Positions 1 to 11,555 of a DNA stretch of 64,000 nucleotides are shown one piece after another. Where the stretch lies: NCBI GenBank assembly GCA_000827495.1, contig KN817652.1, forward strand, positions 34,109-98,108, written 5' to 3'. Source of the stretch: Hypholoma sublateritium FD-334 SS-4. Its lineage: Eukaryota; Basidiomycota; Agaricomycetes; Agaricales; Strophariaceae. Position 1 is the first letter of the stretch; the number at the start of each line of letters is the position of its first letter. Below the pieces are notes generated by a model. That model had not been told where the DNA came from. It saw nothing but the letters and a program-made list of their open reading frames with translations, and ran no database searches. Made by a program: the position numbers and the translations under genes.

Positions 1-2256
1 GTCGAGAAGCCACGATGCGCTTCGTATTGTCTATTTCTGTCGGATAGGGCATTTTTGTAACGTCTTATAAGTGATTTACCTGATAGAGCAAACTTATGAG
101 GATTTGGGAAAGGATGGAGGAAGAAGAATGTAATAAACTCACCGATAGAAGTGTATTTAAGCCAATTCCAGTGGCCAAAATTGTCGTCCAATATGTCATC
201 TCTTGTTCCAGGGCCAGCGGTTCTGGTGGACCCAGCAAGCGGATTATGGGACCCCCAAACTCGCTCGGGGCATTCTCCATCAGATAAACCTAATCCCTCG
301 GCAAGGTTGAATGAGTACTGTTCGTGATCTTTCTCTAAATGAGCTGGTTCGTGGAATTTCGGGATCAAGGGACGGAGACTGAGTCCAGCTTGAGGATAAA
401 GCTCCTTGGGCCACGAGGGCATTCGAGCGAATAAATTGATAAACCATTGGCAAACGATGTCGTAGCTGATGGCGACCAGCAAGAGTTGAGTGGATCGAAT
501 CGCCGACGCAAACACGTAGTCCATGTTTGCATACCTATCTGTCAATATAAGATATACGAATCAACATACTCGAGGTTGGTGGAGACGTGCCTTTCTCCCT
601 TTTGAAGACTCCCCATGGCATTTGGGAGAACCATCTCACTCCTACCACATACGACTCCACATACACCTGTGTACCGAAGACCTCGAGTGTTCTGTGTTGT
701 AGCTTTTGCTAGCGCCTGGAATCCAACACAAGTACTGATCTGAAGCAGAACCATTAATATATGCAAAAAGGTGAAAAGGTATCAACTTACGTCCTCGGCG
801 TCTGCTTGGCTCAGTACGTAGGTCTCATATGGCGAACGTGGCATCATGTACGCCATTCCATTCCATAGACCAGGGTCGGCCGAGAGATTTGATACGAGAT
901 TGTTCTTTAGTCTGAAATTCGCATCCATGCACAGAAGCAAGGCATACAGAAATCTAAGTCAAAGCCTGAGTTTATGCCACTACATTAATGTCTGAGGTTA
1001 CTTACTGGTCTTCCTTTGGTGCGCTGGCCCAACCTTCCGGGAGGTTAATGCCTGGATGTGGACAGGACGGGCACGCTATTGCCAGTTCACCATCCGAAGT
1101 TCCAGCTGCACCTGTTGAATCATGACCCCTTCCAGCACGTTTGAGAGCCTTCAAATGACGCCACTGCATTAGGCATCGCATGGTGGGCTTATATCGAGAG
1201 CGCGGCATCCTAATCCCGGTGTTGTTCGTTACACGCTCCAGGGATCGATACATATCGTAAGTTGAAACCTTGCCGGTAAGTGAAAGGAGATGAAGAAGCT
1301 TCAACAGAGGGAAAGTGACGCATGTTCTAACTTTCTTCTGACTTGAGGGGTACAGGCCGCGTCGGAGAAGTTGCAAATCCCTTGGGATCTCGCGATGGCA
1401 TTCACAATAGCTTAGCGCCACTTCATGAATTCCTGTTGTATGTATAACTAAAAGTCTTTCATCGCACGCTGCAGGCATTGGACACTTCAAGCTGGCGTGA
1501 TTGAGATGGATCACAAGCCCGACATCCTTTAAAGTCGTACGAACAAACGATTTCCCATCCCAACGCTGATAGCAAGATGTCAGAACAGAAGTGCATGGGA
1601 TATGAGAAAAAATAGTACCTCGACGTTATGAAAGGGATTGAGACGGTGTCGACGAACAAAGCAAATCCTGCAAGTTAAATCCGGCAAAAAGCAGTCTTGA
1701 CATCGATAGACTGCCGCCGAAGGCTCTTTCGATCCCCTTGATATGCAATCTGGGCATACGTTGTCTTTTGAAAAATCACCTCGGCCTTCTCTTCGTAACA
1801 TCTCATCGAGGTAGAGGTCGCGTGCGTGTGTCTTCCAATAAACGTGTGGCCTGGCCTGACAAACAATATGTGTCAGACTAGTAGGTGAAAAATGTGTGCA
1901 ATAAACCATACAGAGACTTGACTTCTTTTTTTCTTTCCTCCAGAGACTACAGCATCCACCAAGGTATCTGCAACATTGGCCTCCAAAGCCTCATCGTACC
2001 ATGCACCATCTGGGTCCAGAGAGTATTCCAAATTGTCTTCAGGAGCCCAGCTAGCGCCAATATTCCAAGATGAGGGAAATGAAAATCGCTCTGTTTCGAC
2101 AGCAAGGTTATTAGGTCCGGAGCGTGACGCCGTGCGAGCTTGCACAACCTCGAAGTCGTCTTCGATGGGTACGCGATCACGGTAGACACGACCAGTTTGA
2201 TTTCGATACACGCGTCCGGTACCAAGTTTCAATTTTTTAGTGGGACGCCTAGACAT
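1..2256 (-). CDS. KDZ-type transposase with CxC2 cysteine cluster (3' end outside window)
   Basis: Predicted DDE-type transposase of the Kyakuja-Dileera-Zisupton class, which cuts and pastes its element in the nucleus. The protein starts at 2256 (MSRRPTKKLKLGTG), a basic start usual for this family. The second exon (from about 1865) carries the CxC2-type cluster: paired cysteines CPDC, CQDC and CRIC followed by an RRHRLNPFH stretch. Later exons give GLVIHLNH, DANFRLKN (about 900-930), YDIVCQWF, LIPKFHEPAH and a DGECPERVWGSHNP...GPGTRDD...NFGHWNW run (about 150-300), all typical of the transposase core. At least five short introns are needed. The C-terminus lies left of base 1, so integrity of the last part cannot be judged; no stop is seen inside the visible exons once introns are removed. 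Divergent to the TET/JBP-like gene 492 bp away. Confidence 0.88.
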
Positions 2257-2748
2257 TCAGAGCGCAGGAAAGAGAAACGTAGCAGCTGCAAGGAGGTACC
2301 GTATGGATTCGCCCTTGCCCGTCGCCAAGGCCCAACAGCGGCCAACGCGAGACAATCTGGATATCACATGACCGCGATTCTCTCCGCGGCATGCTCAACA
2401 AAGTTCAAACATGTGGCAGTCGCATTCCTCACCCCCCCGGACCCTTCTTAAAGCCCACCGCCACCAAACGTAGGACAGACGTTCCCGTCACTTATCCTCG
2501 TGGTTCACATTCAAAGTTGGTGTCTATGATGTAGGCAATGAACCAGCGCATTACCCTCGGATACTCGGGGCACCGGAAATCTGAGGTCAAATGTGTTGTC
2601 TTCATTGACCTTGCTTTGACGCCGCTCCTGATTGTGCAATCCACAGGATTCAGCAGTGACCTCGCTCACATCCACAGCAATCACTTTCAAAGTGAGTGCT
2701 CGAATTTAATAGCTTGAGGACATTTCATTTTTTCACCCTACTTTTTAG
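2257..2748. promoter_or_regulatory. Shared 5' region between divergent KDZ transposase and TET/JBP-like gene
   Basis: 492 bp separate the two start codons. No other gene is seen here. Because the genes diverge, promoters for both must lie in it; I could not assign a clear TATA box. Confidence 0.4.
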
Positions 2749-4432
2749 ATGGATAGCGATGAACCAATCATTGCTGCCGGCTCCTATTCGCTCGAGCACG
2801 CCATCATGGCTGGCATTGAAATTGAGGGGCAATTCTGCGACCTCGACCTCGGCCCAATCGACACGCTTGACCCCAACGAGCTCAAGAAACAATACGACGA
2901 ATACTTTGGTACATCGCCTCTCAGTTCTCTATCGTCATCGCCTTTGTCGTCGCTCTCCGCCACCCTTTCAAGGTCACCTTCAATTGGCTCTACTGAATAT
3001 GAAAGGCTACTCGACGATTTCTACGGCCTATCGCCCCTCAGCTCTCCCCCATCCTCCCCATCAACGAGTACGGCCTCTCTTACCCATGCTGATCCAAATT
3101 CAAACGTCGCCAACACCTCCGCCACCCACTCGCCCGCCACTCAGTCGAATTCCAAGCCTGCCAACGCCAAGCTAAACAGCAAAGGTCGCCGGAACCGGAA
3201 GAAAGGTAAGGAAAATCGCTGCCGCAAACGACAGGAAGTCAGAGAACAGAATCCCAGCAACCCTCCTTCAAACATGAAGAAGAACATCAAGAAGCATGTC
3301 GCCACCGCCAAGACCACTCAAACCCATTATGACACCAAGAACATACCATCTGCATCCAGTGGATTTGTCGCCCTTCCGGATGGAGGCCCGGGAAAGTATT
3401 CCAGGCTTCGACCACTGCTTCGTGAGCATCGACTGAAACTGATTAGGTGGAGGGGCAGGTAGGTCGTCACTCGAATCTTGAACTGTCGAAGTTGATAGAT
3501 TGATTGGTCCCCTCACAGGAAAACGAGGGCAGTCCTCGATAAGTACGGCCGAGCTATCGTGATCTTAGCCGGCCATCCCAACGATAAGGAGTGGGATTCC
3601 ATCCAGCGCTCATGCCACTCCGCCATGCTCTCTGCAAAAACGAGATGCACGTTTCTGAAGAAGGCGGTTCGACATCGTCGGGGGCACTACCCGTCTCTCA
3701 GCGTTGGAATATCGTTCGGAGGCGGACAAAAGGTGAGCATTGACGTATATTCATTACTAAGCAGCCTCGTACTCACTGAGCGTTGCCACTCAGGTACCTG
3801 GCAATCTCAAACACGACGACCGCAACACTCCCGCGCTGCAGTCTTTGTTGAACGAACAGTGTTTCAAGAGGGTGGCAGGCTTTTCGTCCAACGTATTCAA
3901 GACATGGGCACCCAAACTCCATCATCATTACTCGGAGAATCTCGACAGCCTTTTAGGCGCCCACCCAGGGCTTCGAAGGAACTTTTCCAACAGCGTCTGG
4001 GCCGCTTCCACCTTCAACTTTGGCCCCAAAGCCTTCTCCAAGGTACATCGAGACTATGCCAACCTCCCATACGGTTGGTGCTCGGTCACGGCATTAGGGG
4101 ACTTCGATCCGACAAAAGGGGGGCATTTAGTTCTATGGGAACTGCAGCTAGTTATTGAATTCCCCCCTGGGTCGACCGTACTTCTTCCTTCAGCCGCGAT
4201 ATCTCACTTCAACACCCCAATACGTCGAGGAGAGAGCAGATCGTCCTTCACGCAGTACACCGCCGGCGGATTATTCCGATGGGTTGCACATGGACATCAA
4301 AAGGCGTCCCTCTACCTCAAAGACAAGACGCCTAAGGAGCTGCGTCAAATCGCCGAGGAAAACAAGGCCCGATGTCAATTGGGTCTTTCCTTATTTTCTA
4401 CTTTGACTGATATCCTAGAACGGTTTCCATAG
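2749..4432 (+). CDS. TET/JBP-like 2-oxoglutarate/Fe(II) dioxygenase
   Basis: Predicted DNA-base (methylcytosine/thymine-type) dioxygenase of the fungal TET/JBP expansion. Exons 2749-3458, 3519-3732 and 3794-4432 join in phase to 520 residues. The N-terminal ~240 residues are low complexity: serine/proline rich, then a lysine/arginine patch that may hold a nuclear signal. The C-terminal ~200 residues are the double-stranded beta-helix core: the iron motif HRD (about residues 393-395), the GGHLVLWELQLVIEFPPG strand pair, the distal iron His in AAISHFNTP (about 446) and the 2-oxoglutarate Arg in GESRSSFTQYTAGGLFRWV (about 457). All expected ligands are present. It sits beside a KDZ transposase, a linkage known in basidiomycetes. 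Substrate is inferred from family only. Confidence 0.8.
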
Positions 4433-4628
4433 ATGACCATTTGTATCAGACATGCATGTACCGTACCTGGAATGACATTGATTGAAAAAAAAAAAAACTG
4501 TGCGATAGGTCAGGGAAATGAACTTCCGCAGTTGAGTCGAGACCTGCGTTATGCCATTTATATCGTCACGATATTCATTGCTTGCCACATTCTCTCGTTT
4601 GGCGTGCCCGTCTCCTTCCTGAAGTCTA

Positions 4629-4987
4629 TGTATTTTGTATCTATCGATATCTTTGAATGTATTATTTAGAATCTCTGTCTACTTTCCAAGACCGTCTCCG
4701 TCTCTTTCTCCAAGTCTCAATATACTGTATACCATCAATGTCTCGAATATATAGTTTACCGTCTCCGTCTCTTTCTCCAAGTCTGTCTCTTTCTCTAGGT
4801 CTCATGTTCTGTGTACTTTATTAATATTATGTGTTTTGTATCTATCAATATCTTTGAATGTATTATTTAGAACCTCTGTCTACTTTCCAATACCGTCTCC
4901 GTCTCTTTCTCCAAGTCTCAACATACTGTATACCATCAATGTCTCGAATATATAGTTTACCGTCTCCGTCTCTTTCTCCAAGTCTTT
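4629..4987. repeat. Two-copy tandem duplication, about 201 bp unit
   Basis: The stretch 4629-4787 (tattttgtatctatc... to ...tttctccaagtct) is repeated nearly unchanged at 4830-4987, offset 201 bp. Each copy also contains two internal copies of the pyrimidine-rich phrase ccgtctccgtctctttctcc. Non-coding, just downstream of the TET/JBP-like gene. Confidence 0.85.
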
Positions 4988-5034
4988 GTATTTGATCGTG
5001 AATTCATGTTCACATTCTTTAGATACTCAATCAT

Positions 5035-5170
5035 TGTACGTTCATCTTTTGTGTACTTTAAATAATGTTCATCTTTTGTGTACTTTAAATGATGTTCATC
5101 TTTTGTGTACTTTAAATAATGTTCATCTTTTGTGTACTTTAAATAATGTTCATCTTCTGTATACTTAATC
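5035..5170. repeat. 27-bp minisatellite, about five copies
   Basis: Units start at 5041, 5068, 5095, 5122 and 5149, each close to ttcatcttttgtgtactt plus taaataatg. The first four are almost identical; the fifth is diverged. A period of 27 (nine codons) keeps frames open on both strands, so open frames here are an artefact of the repeat. Confidence 0.9.
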
Positions 5171-5408
5171 GTGTACTCTTGTTCTGTGTACTTCAAATAC
5201 TCGATCATGTGTACTTATTCGAGAGCTTACATTCAAGTGTCTGTTATCTTTGTACATACTCATGTTCTTTGTCCGTGAAATTTCTGGTCTCGTTCAATCC
5301 CGCAGATTTTTCGTAGTCGTTTGTATTCATTTTATCGAAATAAGTACTACGTTGCTGCCGTGCAGCTGTAGGCACGGAGCGCTGGGAATTCGTATAAAGA
5401 CACTCTCC

Positions 5409-5540
5409 GAGAACCTCGGTTTGCCGTACTGAACGAACGGCCGACTTCCCAAAAATAGTACGGTGCTGTTTCCCGACTTCGTAAAAAGAGACTGGCGGAG
5501 AACCTCAGTTTGCCATACCGAACGAACGACTGACGCCGTA
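5409..5540. repeat. Imperfect direct duplication, offset 89 bp
   Basis: The phrase gagaacctcggtttgccgta at 5409 recurs as gagaacctcagtttgccata at 5498, each followed by a shared gaacgaacg block. Flanking sequence is also partly similar. No gene is supported; the neighbouring 5541-6487 holds only short open frames with possible splice sites on the minus strand, which I could not assemble into a gene. Confidence 0.6.
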
Positions 5541-6487
5541 GAATTAGTTTAGTACCGTTTCCCTGCCACATAATATAATTCGTACCGGAGCGAGATACCG
5601 GAGCGATGCATCTTTAGTGTGGCGCCGTAGAATATTTGACCTTCCTTGTTGTTCCGATTTCGTAGTGTCGAGATCTGGGGATTTCCGTACGTCTCCCACA
5701 AGATCCACTTAGGTAAACGGCAGTATTGCACTGCTGCTGTCTGTCGTAAGCTTGAAACGTCAATGAAACTAGTCGGTAGAGTGTGGATAATCTAGATACC
5801 CACCTGAGAATTTGGATATCCAGTTCGAAGGTACAGAATTCCCCGCGCGCATTCCAGTATGAGGGGGATTACCCAAATCCGAGCTGCGCCAAGCACTCGC
5901 GATGATTTGGGGGAGTCGACAACTGGTGTCCAATAATACCCGGCTCCAAGAGGAACCATACATTTGGCACGGCGGTCGGTTCGAACTTCGCAGGAATCGA
6001 AGGCGATTGACCTAAGAAAATGGCCGTGAGTACCGGTTTCACCTTAGCTGAATGAAAAGACAGGTAGGTAAAGATACACACCCATTCCCGAGATCTTCGA
6101 TTCAATTAAAATGTGAAGTTCCAGAGGTAGCGAGGTGGTCGGGATCGGCTACGATAGTGGGCGGTACTTCGGTTGCAAAAAAATTAACAGAGGGATGGTC
6201 CAAGGGTCCTGAGGAAGATCGGCTGGACGATGTTGGCGGACATTCTGAATTTTAAGGGTCGACGGAGTATGCTCTGCAGCAATTGATGAAATTCACACAA
6301 GTTCGGGATGTAGGTCCGGTGGAGTATTATGACGATTTAGATTGAGTAAAAGAGGGTGGGGGTAACGAAAGGCTGCTAATTAAAATATCTAAGCTATGAA
6401 AGGGTGGCCAATTGCCGGTCAGGATCCCATTGAAGAAAGAGTGATTAGTGCATTGAGGATTGAAGGGAGGGTGAAGTCTTCCAACAT

Positions 6488-7371
6488 CTACTGTCCATCA
6501 GAGCCTTCGTCGTCAGTCTCGTCTCCATCCTCGCTGTCGGCCTCGTTATCCGCTTCCTCATCAGAGTCATTGGTGAGATCAATGGGGTTGGCCGAGCTGC
6601 CAGAAGCAGGAGCGAAAGTAGATTGGCCGGTAATGATGGGTTGAGCAATTTGGTTCCCAATGTATCTTCTGATGGTTGTGCGAGCGCTCGAAGTGGATCC
6701 AACGCTGACATTCGGCAGGATGAATTCGAAGTCGGAGCGGGGTCCTTGACGCGCAGGCTTGGCGACGGAATTGAGGAACCCGCTGATGAAGCCCTCGTCC
6801 TCGCCCTCGTCCTCAGACTCGATGTCCATGCCCTCATCGGAGCTGTCTGCACTAGGAGGTGACATGGGGAATGGGGCAGGGGTCCTGGGAGGCGTGATAC
6901 CATCCGAGTCGAAAGCAGAGGAGTCTTCGATATCCGAGACTTCATCGACGTCGATGTCGACGTAGGCTTCAAGGTTGGCAGCAACCTCGGCATTAGCTTC
7001 CACTTCAAACTTGTCCACATCGATGTCAGAGCAAGAGTCGGAGATGGAGAGGATGTCGAAGAGGGTCGTAGCCGTCGTAGAGATGCTGGTCACAAGTTTG
7101 ATGGCCTTGACAGCAACTGAGAACAGAAAATAAGTGAGATTCCTCGATTTTCAAAGAGCAGATAAGACTTACCGCCTTTCTTAAAGTAAGTACGAGTAGC
7201 CGTGATGATGCGGTCGGAGTCACTTCTGCCGGGCATCGACGAGGAGTTGACGGTGCTCGTAACTCCTCCCTCTTTGTAGGTGAGGCGCGGGTGTTGAGAG
7301 CGCTTGACAATCCTATTAGAAACGGCGACCGCCTTCTTCGCGCCGATCTTGTAATGTCCAAGCCTGGCCAT
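6488..7371 (-). CDS. Acidic, low-complexity protein of unknown function
   Basis: Two exons (7371-7173 and 7116-6488, intron 56 bp with gtaagt donor) join in phase to 275 residues. The N-terminus (MARLGHYKIGAKKAVAV) is basic; from about residue 85 the chain is strongly acidic, with repeated D/E runs, prolines (TPPRTPAPFPMSPP) and a C-terminal DSDEEADNEADSEDGDE tail. No known domain is recognised, and acidic tails of this kind occur in chromatin-binding and nucleolar proteins, but that is only a resemblance. It lies between the TET/JBP-like gene and the HMG-like gene and may belong to the same mobile locus or simply be a lineage-specific gene. Confidence 0.6.
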
Positions 7372-7635
7372 TGAGAGAAGTGGAATGATAAGTTAGTGAA
7401 ACGAAAGATATCTGCGACGAGTGGGGGCCGAAGAAAATCATACCGGGTTGGGGGTAGCGCGTTTTAAGTCGGCGGCGCCAGACTCACTGAGGGAGTGGTG
7501 GAACAACAGTATGTTGCCTACGTAATAGTCTGACCGAATTACCGGATGTGCTAACACAATATGGGTAAACACATCCGGTGCGCACTTCCGACGCTTGACC
7601 TCCGCCCTCCCTGACATTGGCAAGATCGCTGGTCT

Positions 7636-10600
7636 ATGTTCGCAGATCCACTAGAATGGGTACAGATCTCGATGGACTTCTCAGACGAACTCGATTATTG
7701 CAACTGTAAGTCAGCCCCTTACATTTTCGAAGCCAACCATCGCTCACCTTCTCTCCATTTCCTATTTTTCTGTTTTTGAACCTTTACACTCCCTCTCCTG
7801 TGGCTATGGTTAATCCAGGTGGATTCTCTGGTCTTCGAAAGGCATTCCTCGACGCTGAGCAGGAAACATACAATGCTGCTGTCGAGGACAATCGCGCAGC
7901 CGACACTCTAGCCGACATTCAGCGGCGCTATTTCAAGCGCTTTCCACTCAGCCTCCCCTTCAGCGAGGAACCGACTGAAGAATTCCTCAACTCCGTTGAC
8001 GACGCCGCCCCCGATCCGGAGCTGAAGCCTCCCTCGAAGGATATGAGTCCAGAGGCTTTTGCACGAGCCCAACGTGTTTATGAATTCGAAGTCAAGGAGT
8101 TGAAAATGCGCAAAGCAGTGAGTTTATATTATTAACGATTACTTCTACATTGTCCTGAGGATCATGTCTTTCTAGCAAATCAAAAGGAGGCTGCAATATG
8201 TTCACAACAAGACAAAGAACCAACAGGCGGCGTACAGCATGGGCTCCGTCGACGATCCAATGGCCGTACTTATGTCCAAGCTCACAGGTATCTCGCTTCA
8301 TCGGCCCCGATTGAAAACGGCGTATAACCTTTGGGGCCCCGAAAATCGCGCGGAAGTGGACCCAATCTTTGCCCAACGCGTGAAAGATGACGACGTACCA
8401 GTAGCTCGCCAGGCGGCGCTGCGCAGTGCTATTTACAAGGAATGTTTTGATGCACTTCCCGAAGAACAGAAAAAGGCATGGGCCCTTCGTGCGGAAGCAG
8501 AGCATAACGAGTCTCTTCGAAAGGTCGAAGACGCTCTCAAGGCCGGTCCATCGACATCTCCGGTTGATCGTCAGAAGTGAGCAAAAATTTCCTGCAGTCT
8601 CTTGTACTCATTCACAGAATTTTCATCTTGTAGGGTCATCAACTGCCTGCCAAAGTTCATTGAACCCCTCTTGGATCTCATTGCTGACCATACGGGATGG
8701 AAACTTTCAGTGATTGCGGGCGGACCTGAGCCCGCCGATGGTGGTCGTTTGAACGTGATCAGGTATGTCCTTCGTTATCTGAATGGTTTGTTCACGAACT
8801 AATCTATCTATTCTCAAGCATCCACTCCGGTGTTACAAGTGGTTCCGTTAAAATGAACTACGGTCGTTCCGAGCGCATCGCGTACAAGGAGCACGTTATG
8901 ACGAGCTTCGGCAGGTTCCTCACGAAATGCTATCGTAAGTGCACCTTGTAATTTTTCCCCCGATATCCTTGATTTGACTCCTTGCTTCCCAGCCGTTCAA
9001 GAATGTCGAGAGCGAGCTTTGCAGACAGGCCATGATATTATGGGCTTAGCAGAGTTGGCGACCCAACATGGCATTGAAGTCCATTCAGTTCCCAACGGAG
9101 AAGACGACGAGCTCCAAGTCAAGAAGGTGTCCAACTCCAAACAACCCTCTGTCAATTCCTCCGTCAGGCCGCTCGAAGCAGGTGCTCTCTCCCGAACACA
9201 AATCGCCAAGCGCAACACAGTCAAAAGGTCTACCACCTCTATGACACCCACGTCTTCAGCCCCCATTAAGTACGGCCCTCCAAAGGGACCTAAACAAAAT
9301 GTTCAGAGTCAAGCATCCGCCACGGCGAAAGCAGGAATTAGCACGTTCAACAAAAACGCGCCCCCCCGTGTAGTCGAGACTGTTTCGCAGTCCCGCTCTC
9401 GTGGCCCGACGCCACTCAATTCCAGGCCTGCGACACCTGTACCCGATACCCCTGCTGGAGTAGCTGGACCACCACAGCCGCCGCCGACGATGGTCACCGT
9501 GGCGACGTCTCTCAGGCATGGGTTGTCGTTGCAAGGCACTACTGACGACGCTGCCGCTGCCTCCAAGCCGGGTCGAGAGCTGTCCCCCGTCAACGCCGCT
9601 CCCGCCGCCTCTGCAGCGCTGGTCGCTCCATCGACCGGCATCGCCGCTGCACCTGCTGCACCGTCCACAGCTGCTGACGCGGCCGAGCTATGTCGAGAGC
9701 TGTCTCCCGTCAACGCCGCCCCCGCTGCTTCTGCAGCACTGGATGCTCCATTGCCCAGTATCGCTGCTGCACCTGCTGAATCGTCCACATCTGCTGACGA
9801 CGACGAGCTACGTCGACGACCATCCCACGTCAATGCCGCACCCACCACCTCTGCAGCACCGGAGCCATCATCGTCTGGCTTCACTGCTGCACCTTCTACA
9901 CCGTCCGCATCTGCTAACGACGCCGAGCTACGTCGAGGACTATCCCCCGTCAACGCCGCCCTCGCCGCCCCTCCAACGCCGCAACTATCTCCGCCTAGTG
10001 TTGTTACTGCACCTGGCGTACCGTACATGACTGCTGACCCCCCCGCCGAGTCAAGTCGAGAGTCGTCGCCTGTTAATGCCCCCTCTCCATCCTCTGCCAC
10101 GGCCGCTCCCCAAATTTCGACGGCGCCAGTCATAAACAAACCGTCTCCTCAGCCTCTGCCCGGTTCGATAACGGTGCCCGACCTTCAGAACTTGCCCGTT
10201 CAGAAAGGAAAGGGAAAAAAGCGGAAAAGTACGGCGGCGCCTGCCTCTGCTTCAAAGAAGAGAAAAACTACGAGCGGGGGCAGCTCTTCAACTGCTGCGG
10301 CCTCCTCGACACCTACGCGCCCCATCTGGGTCTCCAACCCGCTTGAACTTTTCAGATCGAAACAACTCGGAGGAGAGTGGGATCTCCTGGTCTCCAACTG
10401 GTTCAACCTCGAAGAAAGCTCTGAATTCACAGGAAATGCCAAACTTGGGACTCGTAGCCGACCGCGCATCATCGGCGAATGGATTCAAAGGGCAAGGACA
10501 CCCAATTTCGACCCTTACTTCGACGTCGTAAATGATGCCAGCGGAGTCAAGATCTGGTGGCGAAGCTTTCAACCCCTATGGAGGTTTGACACCATGAGCG

Positions 10601-10782
10601 AGGTTTTACGACGCGACGGTGACTTCGAACCTCTTCGATTACTTGGTCCCAATGGGCTGGTCAACTTCATTGGTGCGCTATTCTTTTGGGGCTGCGCAGT
10701 ACAGGGGAAGTCTGCAGAAATCAAGTCAGATTGGATGGATACTTTGAAAGAAGTCGCGTATGCCATCAGGCAGCTCCTTTGA
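7636..10782 (+). CDS. Large protein with HMG-like segment and internal repeats
   Basis: Six exons join in phase (7636-7705, 7819-8117, 8176-8576, 8634-8762, 8819-8934, 8993-10782) to 934 residues. The ATG at 7636 is chosen because only this frame splices in phase into exon 2; the downstream ATG at 7806 lies in the intron. Residues about 150-260 (RPRLKTAYNLW ... ALPEEQKKAWALRAEAEH) look like a diverged HMG box, suggesting DNA binding. A middle section holds about five ~41-residue Ala/Pro/Ser repeats around the phrase SPVNAAPAAS. A basic GKGKKRKS patch follows, then a C-terminal globular segment (WDLLVSNWFNLEE ... IGEWIQRAR ... ALFFWGCAVQGK) that resembles unnamed proteins common in mushroom genomes. 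Role unknown; the HMG reading is moderate. Confidence 0.75.
9566..10090 (+). repeat. In-frame ~120-bp tandem repeats within the HMG-like gene
   Basis: About five degenerate copies of a ~120-123 bp unit encode SPVNAAP-type phrases, starting near 9580, 9700, 9820, 9943 and 10066. They keep the frame open in the opposite strand too, giving a long antisense frame that is not a gene. Confidence 0.75.
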
Positions 10783-11555
10783 ATTGGCACCAAGGTAATG
10801 TTTTCCATTTTCTATATCCCATATCTTTCACCCTAGCTCCTTCATACTTGTTTATGGTACTTTGATCTTACATACTAATATCATAGATTCTCAATTCCCA
10901 CTTTTCTATTGAACACTCCTTTGCTTTCGTCGATCATTGCCTGCTTGCCCTTTCCGCCGTATATCGCACATATCACCATCTTTTAATCTGCTGTTATATA
11001 TTTTTTCCATTTAGTTTTTTGACTTAGATGTCAAATTAAGTAAACTAATGTTAATTTGAAAATATTGTCAAGTATTTCTGGTGATAATGCCGAGATGCCA
11101 TGCTCAATAGCATGGAAATATGTCTTCTGTTACAGGCTGAAGGTGCTATGTGGGGAGCTACCCTGTTCCAAGCACAGCATGTAGGCATGTTTTTGAAAGA
11201 ATTGATATTGGGAAATTGCCCAGGAGCCTGGGTAATTTCCCATGTGGATATAAGAACCATGCATGGGTACTGCCCATACTTCATGTATGAGGGGAGCAGC
11301 TACTGGTGAGAGCCTCTTCCATGCATTTGCCACAGCCGGGGTGATCTTTGCTGTCTTTGCTGTAGAGATAGAACCGACCTTCCGAAAAAGTCGCAGCCAA
11401 AAACACGCCCTTCGCTCGAGAAAGAACAAAGCTGGTTGGCGTCCCCCTATAGCGGCTTACGCTGGCTCGCTTCCCCTTCCCCTTCAATTTTGAACGGCTG
11501 GCAGCATGGTTTCCCATGGAAGAAGCTAGGCGGGTGGAGGTTTCAGTGCCTTCAG
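10783..11555. other. AT-rich gap with a hairpin, no gene seen
   Basis: No supported coding exon. The only structure found is an inverted repeat at 11210-11241 (gggaaattgcccag / ctgggtaatttccc around a 4-base loop, one mismatch). Confidence 0.4.

Noticed and set aside
5035..5170. CRISPR-like array
   Set aside because: The repeats are directly adjacent with no spacers and the genome is fungal; it is a minisatellite.
4957..5208. Repetitive minus-strand peptide frame (KYTKDEHYL-type repeats)
   Set aside because: Pure translation of the 27-bp minisatellite; both strands are open because the unit length is a multiple of three.
9309..10139. Long minus-strand open frame (276 codons)
   Set aside because: Lies antisense to the Ala/Pro repeat region of the HMG-like gene; the repeat period and GC-rich codons keep it open. 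No start context or domain.
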